From NCBI GenBank assembly GCA_021029095.1, contig JAJOHG010000021.1, forward strand, positions 1-64,000: a stretch of DNA of 64,000 nucleotides, given 5' to 3'. The notes beneath the pieces were generated by a model. The model was not told where the DNA came from, ran no database searches, and was given only the letters and a program-made list of their open reading frames with translations. Below, one piece after another: positions 9,921 through 19,995 of this stretch. The translations under genes and the position numbers were made by a program. Numbering within the stretch: position 1 is the first letter of the stretch; each line of letters starts with the position of its first letter. This DNA comes from Phellopilus nigrolimitatus. Taxonomy: Eukaryota > Basidiomycota > Agaricomycetes > Hymenochaetales > Hymenochaetaceae.

Positions 9921-11415
9921 ATGGCCGACATCGCAGCACACCCATTTGGTAACCTTAAAATCACCCCGGTCGACGAGTACAGAAAGCGCAAGATCGCGCT
10001 AATTTCTGGTCAGTCTTTCCCCGATCCTCCATTCATCTCGCGGGCTCATGTGCATGTCTGGCTAGGCATCACTGGGCAGGACGGGTCGTACCTGTCAGTT
10101 TAGGACTGCGAACTCAAGACGGCTTTCGATGCACATAGCTGACAATATCTAGGACGGAATTACTTCTTGAGAAAGGTTACGAGGTCCATGGAATTATTAG
10201 GCGGTCTTCAAGCTTTAATACTGGTCGTCTACATCACCTTTACGAAGATCAACACGAGCGTACGCCCGTTCGCGCTTTCTGTCGTGCATATATTAAGCCC
10301 TGACAGTGACGTCTCTCAAAACGTAGGTCCGAACAAGTTTAAACTGCATTATGGCGATCTAGGCGACAGCACGAATCTTGTGTACATTATCGCTTCAGTC
10401 CAGCCTACTGAAGTCTACAATCTGGGTGCGCAATCGCACGTCAAAGTCTCTTTCGAGATGGCCGAATACACTGGCGACATTGATGGCTTGGGCACACTCC
10501 GCCTCCTCGATGCTATTCGCACCTGCGGCCTTGAGAAGCACGTCCGCTTCTACCAAGCCTCCACCTCCGAGCTCTATGGCAAAGTCGTCGAAACTCCGCA
10601 GACCGAAAAAACGCCATTTTATCCACGCAGCCCATATGGCGCGGCCAAGCTATACGCGTTCTGGATTACGGTGAATTACAGAGAGGCGTACGGTATGTAT
10701 GCGTGTAACGGCATTCTCTTCAACCACGAAAGCCCTCGGCGTGGAAGGACGTTCGTGACACGCAAAATTTCTCGTGCAGCCGCGGAGATCAAGCTTGGGA
10801 AACAGCAGTGCTTATATCTGGGTAACCTCGATGCTCGGAGAGATTGGGGCCATGGTGAGCGTTCCGCTTGGGCAAAATGTAATACTATTCTGATTAGGGT
10901 TAGCCCGGGATTATGTTGAGGGCATGTGGCGCATGCTTCAGCAACCCAAGCCGGAGGATTTTGTTCTCGCTACGGGTGAAACCCACCCCGTACGAGAGTT
11001 CGTTGAGAAGGCGTTCGCTGAACTCGAGGTTGCCATCAGGTGAGACAAGATTTACTATTGACGCATTGTTCACTATCTCTTTAACCCACTCCGTCCTATG
11101 CAACACAGGTGGCAAGGTTTTGGCGAGCAGGAGGAGGGTATCGACGTGGAAACCGGGCGGACAATAGTCAAGGTCGACCCTCGCTATTTCCGACCTGCTG
11201 AAGTTGAGTACGTGTCTTTCTTTTTTTTACGCCGTATCCATGAAGGACACTAAATTTTATCTCATTCTTTCACCTCAAGTCTCCTCCTTGGTAATCCCGC
11301 GAAGGCGGAGCAAAAGCTTGGATGGAAACGCGTCGTTGATTTCGATTCGCTGGTCAAGGAGATGGTCCAAGCTGACCTGAGGGCCACGATGAACCTTGTC
11401 GAGGACCAAAACTAG
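9921..11415 (+). CDS. GMD: GDP-mannose 4,6-dehydratase (373 aa)
   Basis: Converts GDP-mannose to GDP-4-keto-6-deoxymannose in the cytosol, the first step to GDP-fucose. Seven exons: 9921-10008, 10066-10093, 10153-10259, 10327-10854, 10904-11039, 11109-11207, 11280-11415; all introns are GT-AG and 44-72 bp. Joined length is 374 codons including stop, the usual size of the family. Visible features are the NADP-binding glycine motif assembled across exons 1-2 ([11 protein letters not shown]), the [11 protein letters not shown] block, catalytic TSELYGKV, the Y-x3-K pair in [12 protein letters not shown], and the nucleotide-sugar binding block [16 protein letters not shown]. The ATG at 9921 ([10 protein letters not shown]) was chosen because it gives a short leader just before the Rossmann strand; an upstream ATG in the same frame (9720) would add an unlike extension. 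No defect seen. Confidence 0.95.
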
Positions 11416-11682
11416 GTTTGCCGCGACGTGCGCGATCTTGTCCGTCTGCGATGCGAAAATCGTATCCTTCGTTGCGTGCACTTTGCAGTCTTTTTCCCGT
11501 TCCAATGCAATGCTATATAAATGCATTATACCCGGTTACAATTTATAGTGTACCTACTGTGCACTGTACGTTGTCCTTGTTGTTTGTTTAGTTGGGACAT
11601 GTGTGGCAAATTTTCTTTTCATCTAGCAGTAGCTCCTATCCTTGGTGTCAATATTGTTACCTCGTACGTTCTCCACGCAGAT

Positions 11683-12865
11683 ATGACAAGTGCTAGCATC
11701 CAACTGGATAATACAATACTTTCGACCTGTAAGTCGGACTTGTACATACGGTTGTTACTTACATAAACGAACGCAAATCATCTTTGAATTATCAGTCAAG
11801 CTGCATCATACTCGCGATGTCCTCCTCCATCTTGAAAAGAGTTTTCCGACCTCTCCTTTCCTCGAAGACGTTGAAACGTGGCTGCACTCACGATGGCAAT
11901 ATGCGCCGGCAGCACTCGTTCTACTTCGGCATGCATCCAGTTTTGCCACGTTCCTTCGCATTACCGACAGCTTTTCTGAAGCAAAAAAGCTTGCTGATTT
12001 GTCGAGTCAATTTTGCTCATGCGTTTTGTAAATAGGCCATCTCTCCGTCTCCCTTCCCTACAGAATTTACAAGCTCCATTTAACGGGCTCTTCTCTAGGT
12101 ACTTCCTGGACACTTAAAGTGTCTCAGACACGGACTACATGTAATAGCTCACATGAGAACGGCGAGACTAGCGTCGCTATAAAAGATCCCTCGCACCCAT
12201 CGCTTTTCTACCACCTGTTCGGAGGTGAGCTGGGCTCGGTCTTTGCGCTCAGCTTTCTTGAGGCGCGCCCTGCCAGTGCGCGGAGCCGAACTGTGCTTGG
12301 ATTGCTGCCAGCGCATGGGTTAGAGGCTGGAGAAGAAGGAGAGAGCGGGCTTAACGATTTTATGGAGAACAGTTAGTCTCCAATTTTGATTCCTTCATGC
12401 TTGACATTGTGGCTCCACAGCTTCACTCTGTTCATCCTTGGAGTGTAACTCAATGGCTTGCCACTACAGGAAAATTTTCTGCTCTTCTCCACGAAATTGT
12501 CAAGGACGGGCTATTAAATGATGAGATCTGGAGAAATAATGCCATACAGATTCAGAGCGGATGGATGCACGTCTTTGGTGCGTCGGTACACATGTCCACG
12601 CGACCTCACCTGTCATTTCGCTAACATTCTCCTGAAACTCACAGATCAGCGGAACCCGCCTCCGCTTGGGCGTATCCCCGATCCAGACGATATTCTCGCA
12701 TCCGTTCGTGTTGAGGACAGCCGCATACTTGTTGATACATACCAGCCGATGCCGAGCTATCGTTTATGTACGGGCGATGGGGTTTGTCAGCTGACCGATG
12801 GTCTTATGGGCCGCTTGAAATCAGTTCTGCAGCGTGTCGCTGATGAAGAGAAGGAAAATAATTAA
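11683..12865 (+). CDS. Conserved-looking protein of unknown function
   Basis: Probable exons: 11683-11728 (MTSASIQLDNTILST), 11796-12027 (contains SPFLEDVETWLHSRWQY), 12064-12371 (contains FYHLFGGELGSVFALSFLE), 12421-12577 (HPWSVTQWLATTGKFSALL) and 12645-12865 (ending GVCQLTDGLMGRLKSVLQ...). Joins 1/2, 2/3 and 4/5 fit in frame with good GT-AG signals. The 3/4 join does not: with the donor at 12372 and acceptor before 12421 the frames differ by one base, so either a different splice is used or the gene is broken there. No signal peptide, membrane segment or known motif is apparent. I do not recognise the family. Confidence 0.55.
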
Positions 12866-13428
12866 AATCTACTATTATGCTACGAAGGTTATTGGATCCA
12901 AAGTTTTCTGAGAAGTGCACCACCGTTTATACCTAAGGTCTTGGCCACAATGCGACTGTACTTCAGTCTTCGAGGGAGAAATTTGGATTAGGTTCTAGTC
13001 ATCTGTCAACATTCTACCGGTTTCTTCGAACAGGATCGTCAAATTTATGAAGAAATCTACATCAAGAAATCTCATTCCTGAGATTTGCGTAAAGAAAATT
13101 CTTCTGGTGGGTTTTGGTTCATTGTGGAATTGTTCGCCTGATGATTGAGTGGAGACTGCTTCCTCAAACTCGGCGCAAAAGAAGGCGTATCAGCATGACG
13201 GTTACTTAGACTCGTGGGGATCGCCGGGAAGAGGTAGTCATATTCAAAAGTGACACTACTGCGAGAGGGCTGAGGCATGTTCGAGTGCTCTCGTGGACTC
13301 GTGTCCGTGCTCCATACCGGGGGAAGTCCGGCTTACTCTGTAAGTTTTATCAAATTGTATTACGCTGTCACCTGCATTATGAGTTTTTTTAAAGAGGAAA
13401 GTCGAGCTGGATTTTACAAGACGACAGG
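12866..13428. other. Intergenic region upstream of the carboxylesterase
   Basis: No gene or repeat that I can support. The last 100 bp would hold the carboxylesterase promoter, but I see no clear TATA box. Confidence 0.4.
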
Positions 13429-15481
13429 ATGATGTTCCCGACGATTCTTGGTCTGCTTTATATCCAGCTTTCCGCTTTTGTTCCTCTTCCCGCCATTGCC
13501 AGTACGCCCTCGTCGGGTGTTACGTATATTGTCGACACAGGATACGCAAAATATCACGGAAATTTTACCGAGCCTTACAGCGTCGCGTTTCTCGGTATGC
13601 CATATGCAGAGCCGCCCGTTGCAGATCTTCGCTTTCGCAAGCCCGTCGCCCTGAACACAACCAAGCTGCAGGAAAATGGTGGTGTCATCGATGCGACTAC
13701 CTATCCCGACTTTTGCGTACAAGGAAGCATCGGACAAGGTGATGCAGGTGGTGCTGGGAGTGAGAACTGCTCAAAGGTCAACGTATACACGCCGGCCAAC
13801 GAGACATCCCGCAGCAAGTGTGAATAGTTTGACAAACTCGTGCAATTGCACAATCTTTACTTCCTTTCCCAGTGCCTGCTTTATTTTATATACACGGAGG
13901 AGGTAAGCCTTCGTCGAGGTATGCGAAAAAGTTTGTTACTAAGACAGTTTTGCCAGGCTATGTCTCCGGCAATCCAAGCAACTTTTCATTCGATCATTGG
14001 ATTAACCAATCTCCAAATGTGGTGGTCGTTTCTACATACTATCGCCTTGACTCCTTCGGATTTCTTTCGCATCCAATATTTTCCTGTGACGCTTCGTTCG
14101 GCGATCACAACGCTGGCTTCCAGGACCAGATACTTGCCTTAAAATGGGTACACGGTAACATAGCTGCGTTCGGAGGTGACCCAACTATGGTGACGATCGA
14201 TGGACAGAGCGCGGGTGGTGGAAGCATGCAAATGCACATGATCGCATATGAAGGCTCAGAGAGACTCTTTTCTAGAGCGATCGCTCAAAGCGTCGATCGA
14301 GAAGTCATGCCCACACCAGAGCAGCAGAAGGTATATACATATGCTTTTATCACTGGCAAATTTCCCCTAATAAGACCGTGCTCCCGTGAATAGCCACTAT
14401 TTGATTTCTATGCCAAACAAGCGGGTTGTGACAGTCTTAGCTCTATCGATAAAACCTTTGTTTGCCTTCGAAACGCATCTGTTAGCGCCCTTGTGCGTGC
14501 TCAGGATGCTGGATCTTCTATGTAAGATGTCTCGAAAGCTATTATCAATTTACTCAGCAGTTCGACCAAAAGCAGCAATGGATCGTTATATAACAAGTGG
14601 CGTCCAGTTCTCGACAAAGTAATAATACCGGATTATCCAACCAAACTTTTGGCGGAAGGCAGTTTCGCACATGTACCGGTGATTGCTTGGTAAGTAAAGG
14701 AACATTGTGCATTTGCATTCTGTGACGTAGAAAGTACTCACCTCCAAATCAGAGCGACGAGCAATGAGACGGGAGGAGGGAATGCGAATCTCACGGCGAA
14801 TCTTCATCAAGGGTTTCCCCTATTGAACGCTAATGAACTGTCTGAGTTCAACAAAGTATATGATCCGACTCAATTTTCTTATTCTGAAGAATGGTTTCGA
14901 ACAGGTACTGGAGAGCCTGCGTTGCGATGCGGGGTGAGCTCGCTAGGCAATTCGTCTATGTTAACTAATCCAGTCGCTTTTTTTTTCAGAGATAAATCAT
15001 CGGAAACGCGGGAGTCAAACGTTCGAGAGCATGGACATATCGATACAACCAACCGAATCCGACAGAAAATGAGCCAGGCATCACAGAACACGCTGCAGAA
15101 AACTGGATGATGTTCCTGGGTCAAGACACCGGGTACGTATTCCCATGGATTTGTCCGTCCTCAGATTTGCCCTGATCTGATTTTGCTCTTCAAAGGACAA
15201 AAGGGAGTACAGTTTTCACTGGTCTAAACAGCGCACAGAACGCGTTCTCCGAAGAGCTGATAGCTTATTGGCTTTCATTTGTGCGTTCTGGAGACCCAAA
15301 TACGTTCAGACTGACTCGGTCGCCCGAGTGGCCCGATTTCTCGTCAGGCGAAAGGATAGTTTTGCAACAGGATCCCCAGAATACGACGACAATCAGTGTA
15401 ATCTATGTAGAGGAGGAGGATGCTGGGGACGCAAGGCGGTGTGCATTTGTGGCTTCGAAAGATGAGCACATGCAGGACTAG
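13429..15481 (+). pseudogene. Secreted type-B carboxylesterase with two in-frame stops
   Basis: Family: type-B carboxylesterase/lipase (alpha/beta hydrolase). Exons read: 13429-13819, 13873-13902, 13957-14330, 14394-14521, 14561-14689, 14753-14940, 14990-15132, 15196-15481. A hydrophobic signal peptide ends near AIA (residues 1-25). The oxyanion block FYIHGGG is assembled across exon 2, the nucleophile elbow is DGQSAGGG, and a His-containing C-terminal block reads TEHAAENWMMFL. Two breaks: joining exons 5 and 6 gives TGA where relatives have a Gly codon (IA-stop-ATSNETGGG), and exon 7 begins AGA TAA ATC ATC where REIIG is expected. Both are single G-to-T changes, and I found no alternative splice that avoids them. 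The rest remains well conserved, so inactivation looks recent. Confidence 0.75.
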
Positions 15482-15539
15482 TTAGGAAGTTACCTCGCAC
15501 GATGCATTTGAGTGTAGCCCTAATATTATTACTAATAAT

Positions 15540-16001
15540 AATAGGGGAGCTCAAAGTTGAGCTCGTCTTTCCTGAGACTGAGATGCCTGCCTTTTACAGT
15601 GATCCAGAGACGTCCCGGCATGTCGGCTTTGAAGCTCGCTACATGAAGAAATCTGCAATAGAAAACCGGCTCAGTCTAGACGGTACAAGACTCTATATTC
15701 AGACTAGCTACCTGCAATAGAAAACCGGCTATTTACAGGCAGTCAATATGAAAGTAAACTAATGGTAAAGAATAGATACGCACCTCAGTCTAGACGGTAC
15801 AAGACTGAGGTGCGCATATAGACAGAAAAATTGTAAATAGTCAGCCGCAGCCGCGATCACATAATATGAGACAAAATAAAAATGGAAATGCGTTGCCACC
15901 GAAACGCGAGCCGCTTATGTCATACCCATATTTCAACACTACAGAGCTTGGTCAGCTCGCAAACACAACCGCCGGCAACTCATTCAGGTGCGCTAGGGTT
16001 A
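15540..16001 (+). repeat. Left terminal inverted repeat, split by a solo LTR
   Basis: Pairs with 19756-19918 in reverse complement. Removing 15644-15938 plus one CTACA copy restores a continuous match across the insertion point (GAAGCTCGCTACAGAGCTTG in the right repeat). Confidence 0.75.
15644..15938. mobile_element. Solo LTR (295 bp) inserted in the left TIR
   Basis: Starts TG, ends CA, and is flanked by CTACA on both sides (15639-15643 and 15939-15943). The unoccupied site is preserved in the right TIR, which proves the insertion and its boundaries. Inside are a 13-bp hairpin (15779-15791 with 15802-15814) and repeated words AGTCTAGACGGTACAAGACT and TGCAATAGAAAACCGGCT. No coding sequence. 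It is unrelated in sequence to the chromovirus LTR at 2820. Confidence 0.85.
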
Positions 16002-16828
16002 AAGATGTCGATATCCAAGACATTTGTTTCAAAAGCAAATTGACATCCTCACACCCTAAATCATCGCTCTACAAGCAGCACTATGTTTTGAATAATATTA
16101 ATTTGAACTCTACAATAAATCTTAAATATTCATTGAAAGAAAAGGGGGAAACAATGAAAAGAAAGAACATCTGCAAGGCATGCGCATCACACTGTCGCTT
16201 ACACCGCCAACTGAGTCAAATGTTGTTAAGATAAACAGAGGTATACGCCTTAGAAGTGTCACAAATAGTGTCGAATAATGGATCGTGGAAATGTTGATAT
16301 GGGATTTTTTGGAAAAACATAATTGAAATGTTTTAATTAAATACCCGTATTATGTTCAGGACAAACTGGCGAAAAAACGGAATTTTTTTTAGTAAATTAA
16401 GATTTACATTTCTGTAATTGGGGGATATCATGTAAGGTTTTTTAATGCTACAACAAGTGTTAATACAGGGCTTGTGTTGTGTTGTAAGGCCGATGGGCAG
16501 CAAGATCGGTATTACATTTTGTACTTATTTATGCAAGATTTGCCCAGATGTTGGTTGAGGATTAGCCGACAAATGTTTTTTAGACATTTTCGGAGACATC
16601 CGAGTGATGTATCTTGAGGCGTTCAAACAACTTCAACCAAAAAGTAATCTATATATATAGGAAAACATGTAGTAATTACACAAGGCAGAGGTGCTACAAG
16701 TCATGTACATGATTTCGACCATAAAAATACAGATAACCCGTTACTTCGTCATCAACAAAACTTATGTAATCTCTAAAATCATTGTTTTTTCGTTCACACG
16801 AACTTGAACTTGTGCTGTCATGTCCGAA
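16002..16828. other. AT-rich interior of the TIR element, no gene
   Basis: No recognisable protein or repeat between the left TIR and the captured gene sequence. Base composition is clearly more AT-rich than the captured part that follows. Confidence 0.5.
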
Positions 16829-18760
16829 CTTGTCCTAAACATCACCATCAAGCTGGGCTACGTGAACGCAGAAATGCGTCGCACCCCATGTTTTCTCTCT
16901 TGCTTTTCTATACAATGCACTCATGGCGGTAAGAGATAGGTCTACAAATGCGAGAATGAGGCGTTCCCACAGCAAGGCTGCTATTGCTTGTACAGCTCCG
17001 ACAAGAAGGACCACCCGCCATGCAAGTGCCCCGGGTGCGGGCACCGCATGAAGCTGCTCCGGCATGTCTCCTTCGTCGACTGTCCCGGACACGATATCCT
17101 CATGGCCACCATGCTGAACGGCGCAGCCGTCATGGACGCTGCACTCCTTCTCATTGCCGGAAATGAGTTGTGCCCTCGGTCACAGACTTCTGAGCACCCT
17201 GGAGATCATGACACTCCAGAACATTGTCATACTGCAATACAAGGTCGATCTGATCAAGGAGGCACAGGCGCTCAAGCATCAGAAGAGTATCACTATGTTC
17301 GTAAAAGGTGCGTTTAGCGCCAACTGAGAAATAAAGGCTTCTGCTACAAAGCTGAGAGGGCTCTGCGTGCAATACAGGCACTGTGGCGGAGGCATCGCCC
17401 ATCGTGCCAATCTCCGCGCAACTAAAATACAACATCGACGCAGTGAACGAGTACATCGTGAAGCAGATCCCGATCCTGGTGCGGGACTTCACGTCGTCGC
17501 TGCGGCTGATCGGCATCCGCTCGTTCAACGTGAACAAGCTGGGCGCGGTGGTCGACAAGCTGAGGGGCGGCGTCGCGGGCGGTTCGATCCTCACGGGTGT
17601 GCTCATGCTCGGCATGCGTGTCGAGATCATCATCACGAAGGACACGCAGGGTCGCAACCGTCGCAGAGTACGTTCTCTACAATCCAATTTTCATTTGCCT
17701 TCAATGAACCTGCTGCAAGTTCAATTGACCCAACACTGTGCCACGCGGACAGGCTCATCGGGCAGGTGCTCGGCGCGGTGGGCAAGCTGCCCCAGATCTA
17801 CATCTGTGTGTTGCTCCATCCTTTTCACATTTTCTTCTGTGCGCTTATGTGTGTCTGTCTGCCTGACCGGGCGCGCTCCGCTTGACAGGAACCACGCAAG
17901 TCCGACGCGCCGCAGCTGCGCGACGAGTGCTGCTCGTACTGGATCCTCGCGGGATGCAGTCAGTCATTTCGTTCCCATCCCTGTGGACGCTGTGTCGGCC
18001 GTCTGATAGCTGATGTCTATTCTGTTCTGTTCTGTTCTGTTCTGCTCTACTCCCTCGCTCCCGCCGTTACACAGCCGGCATCTCGCAGATCTACCACTTT
18101 GGGCAGGATGGCCTGCACAACATCCTCGTCATCGACCTGCTGGGCCCGAGCCTGGAGGACCTCTTCGACATGTGCGGGCGCAAATTTTCCGTCAAGACCG
18201 TCTGCATGACTGCGCGGCAAATGGTGCGCACCGCTCTCGCTCCGTATATTTGCCGCCCGCCCTAGCAACCACACTCATTTCGCGGACGTAATATTTTGCG
18301 CAGATTTTGCGCGTGCAGATCGTACACGAAAAGAACCTCATCTATCGCGCCATCAAGCCCGACAACTTCCTCATCGGCCGCTCGGGGACGAAGCACGTGA
18401 ACCTCGTGCACGTCGTCGACTTCGGCATGGCGAAGCAGTACCGCGATCCCAAGACGAAGCAGCACATCCCCTACCGCGAGCGGAAGAGCCTCAGCGGGAC
18501 TGTGCGCTACATGAGCATCAACACCCATCTTGGCAAATTTTACGCAAAGAGCGACGGATACGGACAGCATAGCGACGACGTACCGCGGCGCAGAGCTCGA
18601 GATCAGTTTGTTCCTCCTGCGGCATCTGTTGGGCGTCAAGACCGAGGATAAGAAGATGTGACGAAACTCGTGAAGAACGAGCTGCTGCTGATCAACATCG
18701 GCTCGACGTCGATCGGCGGGTGCGTACTCAGCATGGAGGTGAACCTCGAGGTGCTCACAC
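16829..18760 (+). pseudogene. GCD11: Truncated, rearranged eIF2-gamma copy
   Basis: eIF2-gamma is the GTPase subunit that brings initiator tRNA to the ribosome. The fragment begins in the NITIKLGY block (16838), so the P-loop is missing. It continues with the zinc-ribbon/G3 region ([18 protein letters not shown] then VDCPGHD, 17000-17095), SIVPIS-like block and domain II start (17380-17665), jumps by an internal deletion to [19 protein letters not shown] (about 17730-17790), and resumes after an inserted CK1 piece with [17 protein letters not shown] and NELLLINIGSTS (18595-18715). Defects: a frameshift near 17199 (TSEH/LEIM), G4 motif NKVD changed to YKVD, an in-frame TGA after KTEDKKM, and a short deletion at the RPG site. 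Introns are retained, so the copy came from DNA rather than mRNA. Confidence 0.9.
17886..18592 (+). pseudogene. Casein kinase 1 fragment embedded in the eIF2-gamma copy
   Basis: CK1 is a Ser/Thr kinase. The fragment starts at [13 protein letters not shown] (17890) and so lacks the glycine loop and catalytic lysine. It continues with [20 protein letters not shown] and [18 protein letters not shown] (18070-18225), then [17 protein letters not shown] (about 18330-18380), [11 protein letters not shown] (18419-18450) and [15 protein letters not shown] (to about 18534). The catalytic-loop Asp is replaced by Ala (YRAIKPDN instead of YRDIKPDN). Introns remain at about 17961-18074 and 18222-18303. After THLG the sequence degenerates and rejoins eIF2-gamma. 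It cannot encode an active kinase. Confidence 0.88.
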
Positions 18761-19755
18761 ATCCCTTACCTGCTCCTCAACGCCCGGCTCTGTGCTGGCT
18801 CCTCCCACACGTCAGATGCAGCATACACTGGGTCACGGCGAGGCTGGAGGGCTCAGCAGGGACGCTGACATGTCTGACCCGCCCTGCCGAGCAGTTCTAC
18901 CTTCCATGTGTTATCGCTATCTTGATGTCATATATATATAAATATAATTGAATGTCTCAGAAATCCAAAAACAAGAGCCCGACAGCATGGTTACAGATGT
19001 CTAGATAGTCTCGGTGGGATGTTGTCATTATGTGACAGGATGCTACGTTTTTGAGTCACTCGCAAAAATGTTTTTTAAACGTTCATCGGCTATATTGCAT
19101 GAACACTTGCGGCAGCGGCTGACTTACAGTTGCCGAAAGCCTTGTAAAATATCACCGAGCATGTTGCATTCACGTGCCCCTGAAAAGGTTGCCCCGAGGC
19201 CATTTGGTCACATATATTAAAGACCCATTGGGAAATGGTATAAAAACATGGCCTATTTAAAAATGGTCAAACAATTGGCGTAATGGTCTTCAAAAAACAC
19301 TTTTCTAAGGATCAAATTACGTTTTTACCATGACATACAAACAGCGCAGCCTCAATCTTCATTAAACATTTTGTTCAACTTGCGGTGTAGTTATTGTGTC
19401 CTGTTGCACACGCTAAATACACCCACAATAAAACTTGAGTGCCGGAAAAGTTGTGTTATGCATATATACAGGTGGCGCCCAAAAGTGTTGACGCACCCCC
19501 CAAAAGGGAAGGTGATTCACATCCACGCGCACGTCACGCTGTCGCTTGGCTGTCGCATCCAGTTACACACACTAAATACATCCACAAAAAATGCTTGAGC
19601 GCCGGAAAAGTTGTGCCATGTGTATAGCAAGCAAACATGCTACATATACGGAGGAACTAAGGAGAAAGAGTGCGGATGCGAATCATTTTCTTTTTTGTGG
19701 GCACTTTTTGGCGCTGCTGGCGCCGGATCGTGCCGAATTTGATGCGGGGAAAGCG
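18761..19755. other. Right interior of the TIR element with internal repeats, no gene
   Basis: Contains two direct repeats of about 60 bp at roughly 80% identity (about 19407-19467 and 19563-19624, sharing GCCGGAAAAGTTGTG). A weaker inverted pair runs from GGCGCCCAAAAGTG (about 19475) to CACTTTTTGGCGC (about 19701). No reading frame worth reporting. Confidence 0.5.
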
Positions 19756-19918
19756 TAACCCTAGCACACCTGAATGAATTGCCGGCGGTTATGTTTGCGC
19801 GCTGACCAAGCTCTGTAGCGAGCTTCAAAGCCGACATGCCGGGTCATCTCGCAATTACCGTAAAAGGTTAGCATATCTGGTCTCGAGATTCTCGAGCTCA
19901 ACTTTGAGCTCCCCTATT
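19756..19918 (-). repeat. Right terminal inverted repeat
   Basis: Reverse complement matches the left TIR across about 163 bp, with a diverged segment from about position 24 to 70. It preserves the empty target site of the solo LTR. It ends 77 bp before the start codon of the RING gene, so the element may have contributed that gene's promoter. Confidence 0.75.
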
Positions 19919-19995
19919 GACGAGTTGCTGCAACTGGCCGCCGTAATGGCCATAATCTTTGCATGTGTTCAGTTCCAGTTCTGAATCATTGTCTG

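Larger units (their letters stand above)
15540..19918. mobile_element. Long-TIR element carrying host-gene fragments (Pack-type candidate)
   Basis: Bounded by inverted repeats of about 163 bp. The left repeat (15540-16001) is interrupted by a solo LTR; the right is 19756-19918. Both read AATAGGGGAGCTCAAAGTTG inward. After a diverged stretch of about 45 bp they agree closely again for about 95 bp (CCGGCATGTCGGCTTTGAAG ... CAGGTG-GCTAGGGTTA). Between them lie an eIF2-gamma fragment with a casein kinase 1 fragment inside it, and no transposase. This resembles Pack-MULE or other Pack-type elements that copy host gene pieces between long TIRs. No 8-10 bp target duplication is visible; only TA or ATA is shared at the edges, so the superfamily is open. 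An alternative is two unrelated MITE copies in opposite orientation with gene debris between them. Confidence 0.6.

Noticed and set aside
12000..12070. Apparent frameshift after SSQF in the unknown gene
   Set aside because: A standard GTAAAT donor at 12028 and acceptor before 12064 joins the exons in frame.
15866..16234. A 122-codon plus-strand frame at the solo LTR edge
   Set aside because: It spans the LTR boundary and TIR, has no ATG-led protein-like composition, and matches nothing recognisable.
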